Assembly: GCA_009774235.1 (NCBI GenBank) | Contig: VSNJ01000007.1 | Span: 1-56,525, forward strand | Direction of reading: 5' to 3' | From: Lachnospiraceae bacterium | Lineage (GTDB): Bacteria; Bacillota; Clostridia; Lachnospirales; Lachnospiraceae | DNA length: 56,525 bases | In this document: one piece after another, positions 15,265-25,000 of the stretch | How the letters are laid out: each line of letters starts with the position of its first letter | Position numbering within the stretch: the stretch's first letter is position 1 | Notes under the pieces: generated by a model | Seen by the model: the letters and a program-made list of their open reading frames with translations, nothing else | Database searches by the model: none | Told to the model about the DNA's origin: nothing | Made by a program: the position numbers and the translations under genes

Positions 15265-17262
15265 CTATATTTTCCCTATAAGATAATCCTGCTTTCCATT
15301 ACGCAAAAAAACTGGTATTGTTTCAATAGGTGCTGTTATTTCATACCATCCACCACCTTTATATTCTTTTCCATCTGATGAATTTGTCCAAACAGTTCCT
15401 TCTGGCAGATAAACTTTTCTTTTAGTTTCATGCTGGTAACATATCGGTGCAATAAGTAAATCTGGACCATACATATATTCATCAGTAATATCCCAGCAGG
15501 CATTATCCTCTGGAAATTCATAAAACAATGCACGTATAACTGGTGTTCCTTTTAAGTGTGCTTCTTCCATAAGTTCTCTCGTATAATTACGTATAAGCTC
15601 ACGGATATTAATATATTTTACCATAATATTATAATTCTCTTCACCATAGCTCCACACTTCATTATCTGCCCCTGTCCACTCACGGGTTTCACCAGATTTA
15701 CTTATAATGTCTTCACCTGGCAGGCGGCATCCATGTATTCTCATAACAGGACAGAATGTTCCAAACTGGAACCACCTTATTAAAAGCTCCTGGAAATCCG
15801 GCTCATCTTTGACACCACCATGAAAACCTCCAATATCAGTTGTCCACCATGGAATACCACTAATTCCCATGTGTATGCCTGCACATATCTGTTTACGGAA
15901 ATCCTCGTATGTTGACATAATATCACCAGACCATACAAGTGCACCATAGCGCTGGCTTCCAGCCCATGCACAGCGTATAAGGTTTACAATCTTATCCTGT
16001 CCTGCTTTCTTCTGCCCTTCATAAAAAAGCCTGGCATATTCCCTTGGATAGATATTTCCAGTTTCTGAAACTGTTCCTGCATAATAACGGTAATTGTTAA
16101 AGTCATATCCTGTAAACTCAGGTTCCGCTTCATCAAGCCAGAAAGCATTTATTCCATAATCTGCATAATTTTCCTTGCACTTTTCCCAGACATATTCCCT
16201 TGTCCTTGGATTTGTTGCATCCATAAATACATTATTGCCATGAAATAACATCTGTACATCAATTCCATTATTGGCTTTAACAAACATCCCCTTTTGTCTC
16301 ATTTCTTCAAAATTTATGCTGCGCCAGTCCACCTGTGGCCACACGGAAACCATTGTTTCAATCCCCATATCATGCAGTTCCTTTACCATAGCTTCTGGAT
16401 TTTCAAAATATTCTTTATCAAAACACCAGTCACCACATCTTAGCCAATGATAGTAGTCAATTATAATAACATCTAATGGAATATTTCTCTTCTTGTATTC
16501 CCTGGCCACATTTAACACCTGTTCCTGGTTATAATACCTAAGTTTACATTGCCAGAAACCAAGCCCATACTCTGGCATCATAGGTGCTTTACCTGTAACA
16601 GCTGCATAAGCCTCCTCAATCTGTGCTGGCGTATCTCCTGCTGTAATCCAGTAATCAAGCTGTTTTGTAGAATTTGCAATCCATTCTGTAGTATTAAGCC
16701 CAAAATGTACCTCCCCAACAGCAGCATTATTCCACAAGAAGCCATATCCAAGGCTTGATATATAAAATGGTATGCTTGCCTGTGAATTACGGTGTGCAAG
16801 TTCCAGGTTACATCCTTTTAAATCCATAATTTCCTGTTGGTACTGTCCCATTCCATATATTTTCTCGTTGCGGTCTGACATAAAAGAAACTTTAAGATGG
16901 AAACTATCCCCATTTAGTGGTGTAAAATGACGTGCTTTAAGGGTTAATGCACCTCCATTTGGAATTTCAGACAATAAGCACTCACCTTTCTTGTTAATAA
17001 ACTTAATCTGGAGTGCATTGCCCCATGGCTGTACTACAAGTTCTGCTGTAATATTCCCATTGCATATTGTTGCTGACGTAGCACTTATATTAATTTCTGG
17101 CTGTACTGCTGGTGCATCAAGAAGTGCAGCACTATACCCTGTAATATCACCTAATATAACAGAGCGCACACGCAAGCTGTTTTCTCCCCATGGAGTTACC
17201 ATAACAGTTTCCCCGTTTTCCTGGAAAAACAGGCTTCCATTTTTTTCTTCAAAAAAATCCAT
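15265..17262 (-). CDS. GH31 alpha-xylosidase
   Basis: A 665-residue family 31 glycosidase with an N-terminal beta-sandwich (to about residue 210), a TIM barrel and C-terminal beta domains. The nucleophile is Asp377 in FWLDEAEPEF and the acid/base is Asp447 in WSGDIMSTYEDF. The DEAEPE form and the N-terminal LELAHRNSQASIPF block are typical of alpha-xylosidases (YicI/XylS group), which cut alpha-1,6-xylose from xyloglucan oligosaccharides. No signal peptide, so cytoplasmic. It follows the Gfo/Idh oxidoreductase gene by 15 bp in one operon. Alpha-glucosidase activity is the main alternative. Confidence 0.87.
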   Translation of the reverse strand: MDFFEEKNGSLFFQENGETVMVTPWGENSLRVRSVILGDITGYSAALLDAPAVQPEINISATSATICNGNITAELVVQPWGNALQIKFINKKGECLLSEIPNGGALTLKARHFTPLNGDSFHLKVSFMSDRNEKIYGMGQYQQEIMDLKGCNLELAHRNSQASIPFYISSLGYGFLWNNAAVGEVHFGLNTTEWIANSTKQLDYWITAGDTPAQIEEAYAAVTGKAPMMPEYGLGFWQCKLRYYNQEQVLNVAREYKKRNIPLDVIIIDYYHWLRCGDWCFDKEYFENPEAMVKELHDMGIETMVSVWPQVDWRSINFEEMRQKGMFVKANNGIDVQMLFHGNNVFMDATNPRTREYVWEKCKENYADYGINAFWLDEAEPEFTGYDFNNYRYYAGTVSETGNIYPREYARLFYEGQKKAGQDKIVNLIRCAWAGSQRYGALVWSGDIMSTYEDFRKQICAGIHMGISGIPWWTTDIGGFHGGVKDEPDFQELLIRWFQFGTFCPVMRIHGCRLPGEDIISKSGETREWTGADNEVWSYGEENYNIMVKYINIRELIRNYTRELMEEAHLKGTPVIRALFYEFPEDNACWDITDEYMYGPDLLIAPICYQHETKRKVYLPEGTVWTNSSDGKEYKGGGWYEITAPIETIPVFLRNGKQDYLIGKI

Positions 17263-17277
17263 ATAAATACCTCCACA

Positions 17278-18243
17278 TTAAATTTGTTTTTTAATATCCA
17301 TATGTATATCTTCCATTACCTTCATCATCTTTATAATTTCACTATGGGGCATTTCTTCACATTCTTTCTGTCCTGCAAGAACTGCTTTTGCTGCCGCTTC
17401 TAACTCATATTCATAACCACTAATCTGTTCTGGTTGCAGGATTTCCCTGGTACACTGGTGTTCTTTATTATAAACCCTTATACTCTCATAATTATTCACA
17501 TTTTCTACAATAGCATAACCTTCTGTTCCATAGATAATTCCCTGGCGGTCTGATGGTCCTGTTATAGAATTTAACATAGATACAACAATTCCTGATGGAT
17601 AAGACATAATTATTGCACTAACCTGGTCCACTCCACATGACTTACATATAACAGTATGCAAAACAGAATAATCCATACCTGCAATAACATCAACAAATGT
17701 TAACGGATAAATCCCTACATCAAAAAGTGCACCACCACCCAGTTCCGGGGTATGGACACGTGCCCTTTCCCATACTGGATATCCAAGGTTAGCTGTAATA
17801 GCAGTTATTATCCCTATCTCTTCTGAGTCCCTTAACTTCTGGACTTCCTTATACAATGGCATATACCTTGTCCACATAGCTTCACCAGCAAAAATATTCT
17901 TTTCTTCTGCAAACTTAAGAATTTCTTCTGCTTCTTGTGCAGTCATTGTAAATGGTTTTTCACAAAAAACTGCTTTTCCCATCTCCAGGCACATTTTCAT
18001 CTGGTTAAAATGTTCTGACGGTGGTGTTGCTATATAAACCAGGTCAATTTCTGGGTCTTTTAACATTTCTATATAACTTCCATAAGACTTCTCTAATTTA
18101 TACTTTTTTGCAAACTTTTCCGCACGTTCTTTGCTGCGTGAAGCAATAGCAACAGGCATAATACTTTTTACTTCATGCATTGTATGCATTATTTTACCAG
18201 ACATATGTCCTGCTCCTAATATTCCAGTTTTTACCTTACTCAT
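17278..18243 (-). CDS. Gfo/Idh/MocA-family NAD(P)-dependent oxidoreductase
   Basis: A 321-residue sugar dehydrogenase-type protein. The N-terminal Rossmann fold carries GILGAGHMSG (residues about 7-16), and the EKP motif (FCEKPFTM) marks the catalytic Lys of the family. The C-terminal half is the mixed beta-sheet domain that binds the sugar. As first gene of an operon with the alpha-xylosidase, it may oxidise or epimerise xylose or a related sugar released by that enzyme, but the substrate is inferred only from context. The ribosome site is GGGGGAA and a promoter is present at 18282-18310. Confidence 0.88.
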   Translation of the reverse strand: MSKVKTGILGAGHMSGKIMHTMHEVKSIMPVAIASRSKERAEKFAKKYKLEKSYGSYIEMLKDPEIDLVYIATPPSEHFNQMKMCLEMGKAVFCEKPFTMTAQEAEEILKFAEEKNIFAGEAMWTRYMPLYKEVQKLRDSEEIGIITAITANLGYPVWERARVHTPELGGGALFDVGIYPLTFVDVIAGMDYSVLHTVICKSCGVDQVSAIIMSYPSGIVVSMLNSITGPSDRQGIIYGTEGYAIVENVNNYESIRVYNKEHQCTREILQPEQISGYEYELEAAAKAVLAGQKECEEMPHSEIIKMMKVMEDIHMDIKKQI

Positions 18244-18281
18244 ATAATTCCCCCAATCCTGATAACAAATTTATATTAAAA

Positions 18282-18310
18282 ATTGTACCATAGTTATACA
18301 CAAAATACAA
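18282..18310 (-). promoter_or_regulatory. Promoter of the oxidoreductase/alpha-xylosidase operon
   Basis: In minus-strand sense: -35 TTGTAT (18310-18305), 17-bp spacer, -10 TACAAT (18287-18282) with a TGG extension before it. Confidence 0.55.
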
Positions 18311-18380
18311 AAATAATCCATATATCTTTTTCATAATTTTTTATACAACACATAGTGTCCAGTTATATACATTCTTACAT

Positions 18381-18415
18381 ATCCCATCCAGGTGCAATGG
18401 AGGCAAAGACATGTT
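18381..18415. repeat. 35-bp core shared with the inverted-repeat element at 30165-30303
   Basis: These 35 bp match 30228-30262 without gaps at 28 positions, starting with an identical ATCCCATCCA and sharing GCAAAG and ATGTT. Here ATCCCAT could also pair with ATGGGAT near 18432, closing a loop over the core. The long terminal inverted repeats of the other copy are not clearly present, so this may be a decayed or different member. It lies in the divergent gap between the oxidoreductase and ppx. Confidence 0.35.
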
Positions 18416-18529
18416 CGTAATATAGTTTACATGGGATAAAATTTTATAAAAAACATACACTTAAACTGGTAATTTATATAAAAATGCATTAAAATCAATA
18501 GTATAAAACAATTAAATGGAGGTATTCAT

Positions 18530-20101
18530 ATGGCAGTCACAATTTTTGCAGCAATAGATGTTGGTTCACATGAAACAACACTGCGTATATATGAAGTTTC
18601 TAAAAAGTATGGCGTGCACGAAATAGAATCTGTACACCACACTGCACGGCTTGGGCTCGAAACATATTCCACACAGCATATAAGTTATCACACTATAGAT
18701 AAGCTTTGTAACATTTTAAATGGCTTTTCTGGAAAAATGAAAGAATATTCTATTACTGACTATATGATTACTGCTACAAGCGCCCTGCGTGAAGCAGACA
18801 ATAATTTAATCGTACTTGACCAGGTAAAACAGCGTACAGGATTTCTTATTAAAATCCTAAGCAATCCTGAACAAAGATATCTTTGTTACAAATCAATAGC
18901 ACTTAAAGAAAATTCATTCCATAAACTTATCCAGAAAGGAACTCTGCTGGTAGATGTTGGAGGCGGAAGCATACAGCTCTCACTTTTTGATAAAAACGTG
19001 CTTGTAATTACCCAGAACATAATGATTGGTTCTTTAAGGATAAATGAAGTTTTACAAGATATGAAATCACAAACAGACAATTACCAGAACCTTGTTTATG
19101 AGTATATTTCAAATGACCTGCACAATTTTGTATCACTTTATATTCCAGACCACAACGTTAAAAATATAATTGCTGTAGGAAACCAGCTGCAAAGCTTTGT
19201 TAAATACCTTAGTGTACACAATTTTGGAAACCTGCAGCCTGTTGATGCCAAAGGAAAAAAGAAAGACTCTATTAACAGACAGGAGTATGAAGAATTTTAC
19301 CAGTCCATAACTTCACAGAGCCCTGAAGAACTTTCTAAAGAACTTAACACTCCTGTTGAAAGGACAACACTGCTGCTCCCTATTGCAATGATTTTCCATA
19401 ATATATTTGAGGAAACAAAAGCAGAACAAATCTGGCTTTCAGGCATTAACTTATGTGATGGAATGGCAGCTGATTTTGCAGAACGCAAAGAAAAAATAAC
19501 ACCTGCACACAATTTCACTGAAAGTATGATATCAACTTCAAGAAATATTGCAAGACGGTATAAATGTGAAGATGACCATAATAATAATGTAGAAGATATT
19601 TCACTTAAAATATTTGATGCATTAAAAAAACAGAACCACCTTACAAAACGTGACAGGCTTATATTACAGATATCTGCTATACTTAACAGCTGTGGGCAGT
19701 TTATTAACTTAAATGATGTTGGTGAAAACTCATATAAAATTATTATGTCTACAGAAATAATAGGCATATCACAAAGAGAACGTACAATGGTTGCAAATAT
19801 TGTAAGGTATCCTAATGAAAACTTTCCAAGCTATGCTGGTATAAGTGATTCATTTAGCAGTGAAGACTATATAAAAGCGGCTAAGTTAAATGCAATACTA
19901 AGGCTTGCTATTTCAATGGATAAAAGCCACCGCCAGAAGTTCCGGAATATTACAGCAGAACTGCGTGATGATAAGCTTATAATAACTGGCAGGACACTTT
20001 ATGATATTACACTTGAACAGGGCATATTCAGAAAATGTTCGGATTTCTTTGAAGAAGTATATGGTATAATACCTGTACTTAAACAGAAAAAACAATTTTA
20101 A
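18530..20101 (+). CDS. ppx: Ppx/GppA-type exopolyphosphatase
   Basis: A 523-residue protein of the sugar kinase/Hsp70/actin fold. The first phosphate loop is AAIDVGSHETTLRIYEV and the second is LVDVGGGSIQLSLFD, both expected for Ppx/GppA enzymes that release phosphate from polyphosphate ends or from pppGpp. The usual GSNS of the first loop is GSHE here. The C-terminal ~200 residues resemble the HD-like helical domain of long Ppx proteins. It precedes ppk1 by 41 bp, forming a polyphosphate synthesis/degradation operon. Cytoplasmic. The start follows GGAGG. Confidence 0.88.
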   Translation: MAVTIFAAIDVGSHETTLRIYEVSKKYGVHEIESVHHTARLGLETYSTQHISYHTIDKLCNILNGFSGKMKEYSITDYMITATSALREADNNLIVLDQVKQRTGFLIKILSNPEQRYLCYKSIALKENSFHKLIQKGTLLVDVGGGSIQLSLFDKNVLVITQNIMIGSLRINEVLQDMKSQTDNYQNLVYEYISNDLHNFVSLYIPDHNVKNIIAVGNQLQSFVKYLSVHNFGNLQPVDAKGKKKDSINRQEYEEFYQSITSQSPEELSKELNTPVERTTLLLPIAMIFHNIFEETKAEQIWLSGINLCDGMAADFAERKEKITPAHNFTESMISTSRNIARRYKCEDDHNNNVEDISLKIFDALKKQNHLTKRDRLILQISAILNSCGQFINLNDVGENSYKIIMSTEIIGISQRERTMVANIVRYPNENFPSYAGISDSFSSEDYIKAAKLNAILRLAISMDKSHRQKFRNITAELRDDKLIITGRTLYDITLEQGIFRKCSDFFEEVYGIIPVLKQKKQF

Positions 20102-20142
20102 CATGTCCCTGGTAAAAATAAATTTCAGAATGGAGGATTTAT

Positions 20143-22365
20143 ATGGCAGAAAAAAGTAATTATCTTAAACCTGAATATTTCTATAACCGTGAATTAAGCT
20201 GGATTTCATTTAACTACAGGGTGCTTAGCGAAGCACAGGATAAAGAACGCCCTCTTTTTGACAGAATGAGTTTTCTTGCAATTACAGCTTCAAACCTTGA
20301 TGAGTTTTTTATGATACGTGTTGCATCACTTAAAGATATGGTACAAGTAAATTATACAAAAAAAGATATTGCGGGCATGACACCTGCAGAGCAGCTTGCA
20401 GCAATTAGCGGAAAAACACACCAGCTTGTTAAAGACCAATATAATATATACAATTATGAAGTTATACCTAATCTCGTTAATAATGGTTTAAAAATTATTT
20501 CTTATTATGAAGATTTAAACGGAGAACAGTCAAAGTATGTAGATGAATTCTTCCAGTCAGAAGTATTTCCTGTACTTACACCAATGGCTGTAGATTCATC
20601 AAGACCTTTTCCACTTATACGTAATAAAACATTAAATATAGGTGCTGTTATTAAAATAAAACCTGGTAATGACACAGGCGAAAATACACAATTCCGTGAA
20701 TTATATATGTCACATTATAATAAAAAGAAACATGGTGATGACACAGATAATATTGATTTTGCAACTGTACAGGTTCCTTCCGTGCTGCCACGTTTTGTAG
20801 AAATACCTTCAAGCACTGGTATACAGAAAACTTTTATACTTCTGGAACAAATTATTGAAAAAAATATTGAAAAGCTTTTTATTAACTATGAAGTTCTTTC
20901 AGCATTTCCTTACAGGATTATGAGAAATGCGGACCTTGATATTGAAGAGGATGAAGCAGCAGACCTTCTTATGGAGATAGAACGGCAGCTTAAGAAGCGC
21001 CAGTGGGGGCAGGCTATACGCCTTGAAGTTGAAGATGGCATTGATAAACGCCTGCTTAAAACACTTAAGAACGAACTTCAGGTAAATGAAGAAGATATAT
21101 TTAAAATTAATGGTCCACTTGACCTTACATTCCTTTCAAAGTTTGATAAAATTGAAGGCTTTGAAAACTTGCGTAAAAAGAATTATACACCACAGCCTGC
21201 CAAATATCTTAAAGGCAGCGGAAACCTTTTTGAACAGATACGTGAACATGATATACTTTTGCACCACCCATATGAAACATTTGAACCTGTAGTTAATTTT
21301 GTACGCCAGGCAGCTAAAGACCCTGATGTACTTGCAATTAAACAGACTCTTTACCGTGTAAGCAGCAATTCCCCAATTATAGCTTCCCTTGCTGCTGCTG
21401 CTGAAAATGGCAAACAGGTAACTGTACTTGTAGAATTGAAAGCAAGGTTTGATGAAGAAAATAATATTATATGGGCAAGAAAGCTTGAACAGGCAGGCTG
21501 CCATGTAATATACGGGCTTGTTGGGTTAAAAACACACAGCAAAATTACCCTTGTAGTCCGTAAAGAAGAAGATGGGATAAGGCGTTATGTACATCTTGGA
21601 ACAGGCAATTATAATGACAGTACAGCTAAGATATATACTGATATGGGACTTCTTACATGCCAGAAAGCAATAGGCTCAGATGCTACTGCTGTATTTAATA
21701 TGCTTTCAGGATATTCTGAACCTGCTGTATGGAATAAACTTGCAATAGCTCCTATATGGCTGCGTGACCGTTTTATATCACTTATAAAACGTGAAACAGA
21801 GTTTGCAAAAGAAGGCAAAAAAGCATTTATTAAAGCAAAAATGAACTCTCTTTGTGACCAGGGCATAATTGCAGCACTTTATGAAGCTTCTGCTGCAGGT
21901 GTAAAAACTGACCTTGTAGTGCGTGGAATATGTTGCCTTAAAACAGGTATGCCTGGCATAAGTGAAAATATCACTGTCCGCTCAATAGTTGGCAATTTTC
22001 TTGAACACAGCCGTATATTTTACTTCCACAACAATGGTTTTGAAGAAGTATTTATGGGAAGTGCTGACTGGATGCCACGTAACCTTGATAAACGTGTAGA
22101 AATACTTTTTCCTGTAGAAGATGAAGAATTAAAACAAGAAGTAATCCATATACTTGATATACAGCTTACAGATAATACAAAAGCGAGGATTATGCAGCCT
22201 GATGGAAGCTATATTATCCCCAATACTGCACCTGGCACACAGAAAATATGTGCACAGGAATATTTCTGTAAAGAAGCTATTAAAGCATCAAATAAGGAAA
22301 AGAAAAAACAAAATAATGTCACACCATGTTTTGAACCACTGACTGGTGAACCAGAAGAAAATTAA
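20143..22365 (+). CDS. ppk1: Polyphosphate kinase 1
   Basis: A 740-residue enzyme that builds polyphosphate from the gamma phosphate of ATP. Domains in order: the N domain with NRELSWISFNYRVL, the head domain, and two phospholipase D-like C domains. The autophosphorylated histidine is His484 in YVHLGTGNYN, and the second catalytic histidine is His622 in HSRIFYFHNNG. Length and motifs match complete PPK1. Co-transcribed with ppx just upstream, and GGAGG precedes the start. No transcription terminator before the convergent hairpin at 22503. Confidence 0.96.
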   Translation: MAEKSNYLKPEYFYNRELSWISFNYRVLSEAQDKERPLFDRMSFLAITASNLDEFFMIRVASLKDMVQVNYTKKDIAGMTPAEQLAAISGKTHQLVKDQYNIYNYEVIPNLVNNGLKIISYYEDLNGEQSKYVDEFFQSEVFPVLTPMAVDSSRPFPLIRNKTLNIGAVIKIKPGNDTGENTQFRELYMSHYNKKKHGDDTDNIDFATVQVPSVLPRFVEIPSSTGIQKTFILLEQIIEKNIEKLFINYEVLSAFPYRIMRNADLDIEEDEAADLLMEIERQLKKRQWGQAIRLEVEDGIDKRLLKTLKNELQVNEEDIFKINGPLDLTFLSKFDKIEGFENLRKKNYTPQPAKYLKGSGNLFEQIREHDILLHHPYETFEPVVNFVRQAAKDPDVLAIKQTLYRVSSNSPIIASLAAAAENGKQVTVLVELKARFDEENNIIWARKLEQAGCHVIYGLVGLKTHSKITLVVRKEEDGIRRYVHLGTGNYNDSTAKIYTDMGLLTCQKAIGSDATAVFNMLSGYSEPAVWNKLAIAPIWLRDRFISLIKRETEFAKEGKKAFIKAKMNSLCDQGIIAALYEASAAGVKTDLVVRGICCLKTGMPGISENITVRSIVGNFLEHSRIFYFHNNGFEEVFMGSADWMPRNLDKRVEILFPVEDEELKQEVIHILDIQLTDNTKARIMQPDGSYIIPNTAPGTQKICAQEYFCKEAIKASNKEKKKQNNVTPCFEPLTGEPEEN

Positions 22366-22502
22366 ACTATAGATTATTATTACTTATATATATGCCACCT
22401 ATAGTAACAAGTTATCCATTAAATAAAGGCAAAATCCATTACAATATTATATAGAAAATAATGCTATTATATAACTGTAAAAGCATAATTAAATATAATA
22501 AA

Positions 22503-22540
22503 AGCCAGGTACCATAAAATATGTAATACCTGGCTATTTA
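22503..22540. terminator. Bidirectional intrinsic terminator
   Basis: AGCCAGGTA (22503-22511) pairs with TACCTGGCT (22527-22535). T-rich tracts follow on both strands, the stronger on the minus strand. It serves ppk1 and the converging HipA-like gene. Confidence 0.7.
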
Positions 22541-22545
22541 TTATA

Positions 22546-23643
22546 TCACAATAAATCATTAACCCTGCCCATCATGCCGTCATATTCTTTTTGCGTTTTA
22601 TATTTTAAAAATACTCCTTTAAAATTCTGTGATTCAAGAAAACTTTTTGCCTGTAACAGCCTTGAATATACAAACTGGTACTGCTGGCTATATTTTAACT
22701 TTATCATTGATAAAGTTTTCTTAAATGTCAGTCCTGATGGAAAATAAAATCCTTCAACAGATTTTCCCTTAAAACAAAAATCATGGTCAAAAACCGGATA
22801 TAGTGATACAAACTTGCCATTCTGGGATAAGAGCCCATAGTTATCACGGTTTCTGTCAATATTTAAAGTAATATAATCAAACAGCTGCATTTTAATAAAA
22901 TTTATAGCATCTACCCCAATAAAAGCATTATAAGTCATACTTTCAGAATTCATTTTAGACTCACCATAATACTCCATAACATCCCTGCATGGTATCATTT
23001 CCCTTGTTTCTGATGTTGTTATCTGGCACACTGAACAGTCTTGTCCAAACCTTTTAATATATTTATAAATTGCACAGTCAAGTCCTAAAGCATATGCTAT
23101 ATATGGTGAAATCACTTCTGATGCAATTTCTTTGTATGACTCACTTTTTAAAAGGTATATATTGCCATCTTCCCTCATATAACATTTTGCCCTTGTCCCC
23201 TTATTAGTAAGTTCGCCTGTATAAAGCTGGTCATCAATTATATTTTCAACTGTAATATTATCCATATCACCAGTCAGTGCAACTTTACCTACAGGAATTG
23301 AAAATTCATTATTATAAAGATTAATTGTTTTCCATGTTTCATTAGAATCTGCTGCACATATCCAGTAGTTATCACGGAAACTTAATGCCCTGCTCATAAT
23401 GCATATATTTACATCACTCTGGTCACAAATGCCGCAGGCAGTCAGTATTTCTTTACAATATTCCCTGTTCATCATTAACAGCCTGCTTGAACAGAATACT
23501 CTTATCATATCATAAGTATGCTCCCTGTTAGCTATAGAGAGAGGCAGCATCCTTGGATTTATTACCTTTAAAGACTTTGTTTCTATATTAAAAACTAACA
23601 CAATGGAATCCTTATATTTTAAATAAAAATCTTTACAAAGCAT
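22546..23643 (-). CDS. HipA-like kinase-fold protein
   Basis: A 365-residue protein with no secretion signal. The C-terminal half contains DYITLNIDRNRDNYGLL followed about 20 residues later by YPVFDHDFCF. This arrangement resembles the catalytic loop (D-x3-D/N-N) and metal-binding Asp of the HipA/PI3K-like kinase fold. The N-terminal half is beta-rich and unassigned. A 95-residue acidic protein gene precedes it by 13 bp under one promoter, a layout like HipBA-type two-gene modules, although the small partner does not look like a HipB helix-turn-helix protein. Kinase activity and a toxin role are inference. A phage- or element-borne origin is possible but not shown. Confidence 0.6.
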   Translation of the reverse strand: MLCKDFYLKYKDSIVLVFNIETKSLKVINPRMLPLSIANREHTYDMIRVFCSSRLLMMNREYCKEILTACGICDQSDVNICIMSRALSFRDNYWICAADSNETWKTINLYNNEFSIPVGKVALTGDMDNITVENIIDDQLYTGELTNKGTRAKCYMREDGNIYLLKSESYKEIASEVISPYIAYALGLDCAIYKYIKRFGQDCSVCQITTSETREMIPCRDVMEYYGESKMNSESMTYNAFIGVDAINFIKMQLFDYITLNIDRNRDNYGLLSQNGKFVSLYPVFDHDFCFKGKSVEGFYFPSGLTFKKTLSMIKLKYSQQYQFVYSRLLQAKSFLESQNFKGVFLKYKTQKEYDGMMGRVNDLL

Positions 23644-23656
23644 TATAACTACCTCT

Positions 23657-23944
23657 TTAATCTATATTGTGCAATTCTTTGTACAACTGCCAGTTATCAA
23701 AAGCATCTTCATCAGATATTCCATTTATCTCCGCATTTACCACAGAAATAATATATTCTAACATTTCATCCCTTGCTCTCATTCTGGCATTTTCCCTTAT
23801 AAGAGGGCTGTTTTGCGCTGCCATGTCAAAATCAAGAAATTCTGGACTTTTTAAACTGTCTTTAATATCTTCTGCTGGCATTTTTAATAATTTATCCAAA
23901 TCTTCTTGTGGTTTATTTTTAAATTGGGCAAAAATATCCTCCAT
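23657..23944 (-). CDS. Small acidic protein preceding the HipA-like gene
   Basis: A 95-residue acidic, mostly helical protein (IFAQFKNKPQEDLDKLL near its start). I recognise no domain, including no DNA-binding helix-turn-helix. A GGAGG site stands just before the ATG, and the stop is 13 bp before the HipA-like gene, so they are very likely co-expressed. It could be a partner or inhibitor of that protein. Confidence 0.7.
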   Translation of the reverse strand: MEDIFAQFKNKPQEDLDKLLKMPAEDIKDSLKSPEFLDFDMAAQNSPLIRENARMRARDEMLEYIISVVNAEINGISDEDAFDNWQLYKELHNID

Positions 23945-24000
23945 ATAGTTCCTCCAGCTAATTTCATTACATACCTGGCCTGGTTACGGCTTGGATTTCC

Positions 24001-24028
24001 ATTATACCAGATTTTACATTTTTTTCAA
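24001..24028 (-). promoter_or_regulatory. Promoter of the HipA-like two-gene module
   Basis: Minus-strand -35 TTGAAA (24028-24023), 16-bp spacer, extended -10 TGGTATAAT (TATAAT 24006-24001). It lies 57 bp upstream of the small protein start, leaving a short leader with a weak GCC/GGC hairpin. Confidence 0.65.
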
Positions 24029-24134
24029 GCCATATAATTTTTACGTTTTCCAATTTTTTAGTATATAAATATTTTGGTCCTGGCAATTCCAGGCTTATGG
24101 ATTTTTGAAAATACTACACACTATATAGAAATTT

Positions 24135-24785
24135 TTATTTTATACTTTCCCATAACTGCCCTGATAATACAATATCCCATATTGTGTCAGATAAAAGAGG
24201 TTTTAAGAAAAATTTAACCAGTAAAACTATTATTAAAATAATAACTGGCTCATATTTTATAAAAGTATTTTCGAAATTGCCAGATATTTTTAATGGCAAT
24301 TTAAATGAAAATAGTTTTCCAATATAATATCCTAAAAATGTTCCAAACGTATTAGTAATTAAATCGTCAATATCTGTAAGCCTGAAAGTGAATATCTGTA
24401 ATATTTCAATAATAACTGATACGGCAAATCCCATAAATATAGTTTTCTTTAATGAATGGTATTCTGTCCATATAGAAGGTACTAGAAATCCCATAGGCAT
24501 AAATAAAATAATATTAAGTATAGTATTTATAATATACCCTGCTGGATTATTAATAATATCTGCTAATGGTATTAAATTAAAGCTAAAATCAATTCTTATT
24601 GTATTATATGAAGGAATACCCGTTATAGAAAAAACTGCCATACAATAAAATGCAAATACAAAAACCATAATAACTTTATTTAAATTATTTTGTTTAAATA
24701 AAGTATGATTTAAAATAAGTATAGCTGGAATAATAAAGATTAATGTTGATAAACACTCTATTCCAACAGATAGCAAATAAACCAT
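24135..24785 (-). CDS. VanZ-family membrane protein
   Basis: A 216-residue integral membrane protein with five or six hydrophobic segments. The VanZ core is visible: FNLIPLADI, NIILFMPMGFLVP and EILQIFTFRLTDIDDLITNT. The DIDDLITNTFG motif is characteristic. VanZ proteins confer low-level teicoplanin resistance in enterococci, while most chromosomal relatives have no known function. The frame opens at a TTG 15 nt upstream, but ATG 24785 follows GGAGG with proper spacing. Monocistronic, divergent from the S66 peptidase gene. Confidence 0.88.
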   Translation of the reverse strand: MVYLLSVGIECLSTLIFIIPAILILNHTLFKQNNLNKVIMVFVFAFYCMAVFSITGIPSYNTIRIDFSFNLIPLADIINNPAGYIINTILNIILFMPMGFLVPSIWTEYHSLKKTIFMGFAVSVIIEILQIFTFRLTDIDDLITNTFGTFLGYYIGKLFSFKLPLKISGNFENTFIKYEPVIILIIVLLVKFFLKPLLSDTIWDIVLSGQLWESIK

Positions 24786-24911
24786 TACTATTTCCTCCAA
24801 ACTTTTTAATATTATATATAATTTACCACATGCTTATTTATAATCCTATTAATATTTCTTTAAAGTTTGTTTAAAATTTATTTTCATTATTATATATTCC
24901 TGAAAAATAAC

Positions 24912-24940
24912 TTGAAAAACGGACTGCCCTGTTATATAAT
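24912..24940 (+). promoter_or_regulatory. Sigma-A promoter of the S66 peptidase gene
   Basis: -35 TTGAAA (24912-24917), 17-bp spacer, -10 TATAAT (24935-24940). The start codon is 60 bp downstream. Confidence 0.75.
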
Positions 24941-25000
24941 TTGAAAAAATAATAGTAATGTTACAAAAAATATATTAAATAACTAATAAGGAGGTTCAAA

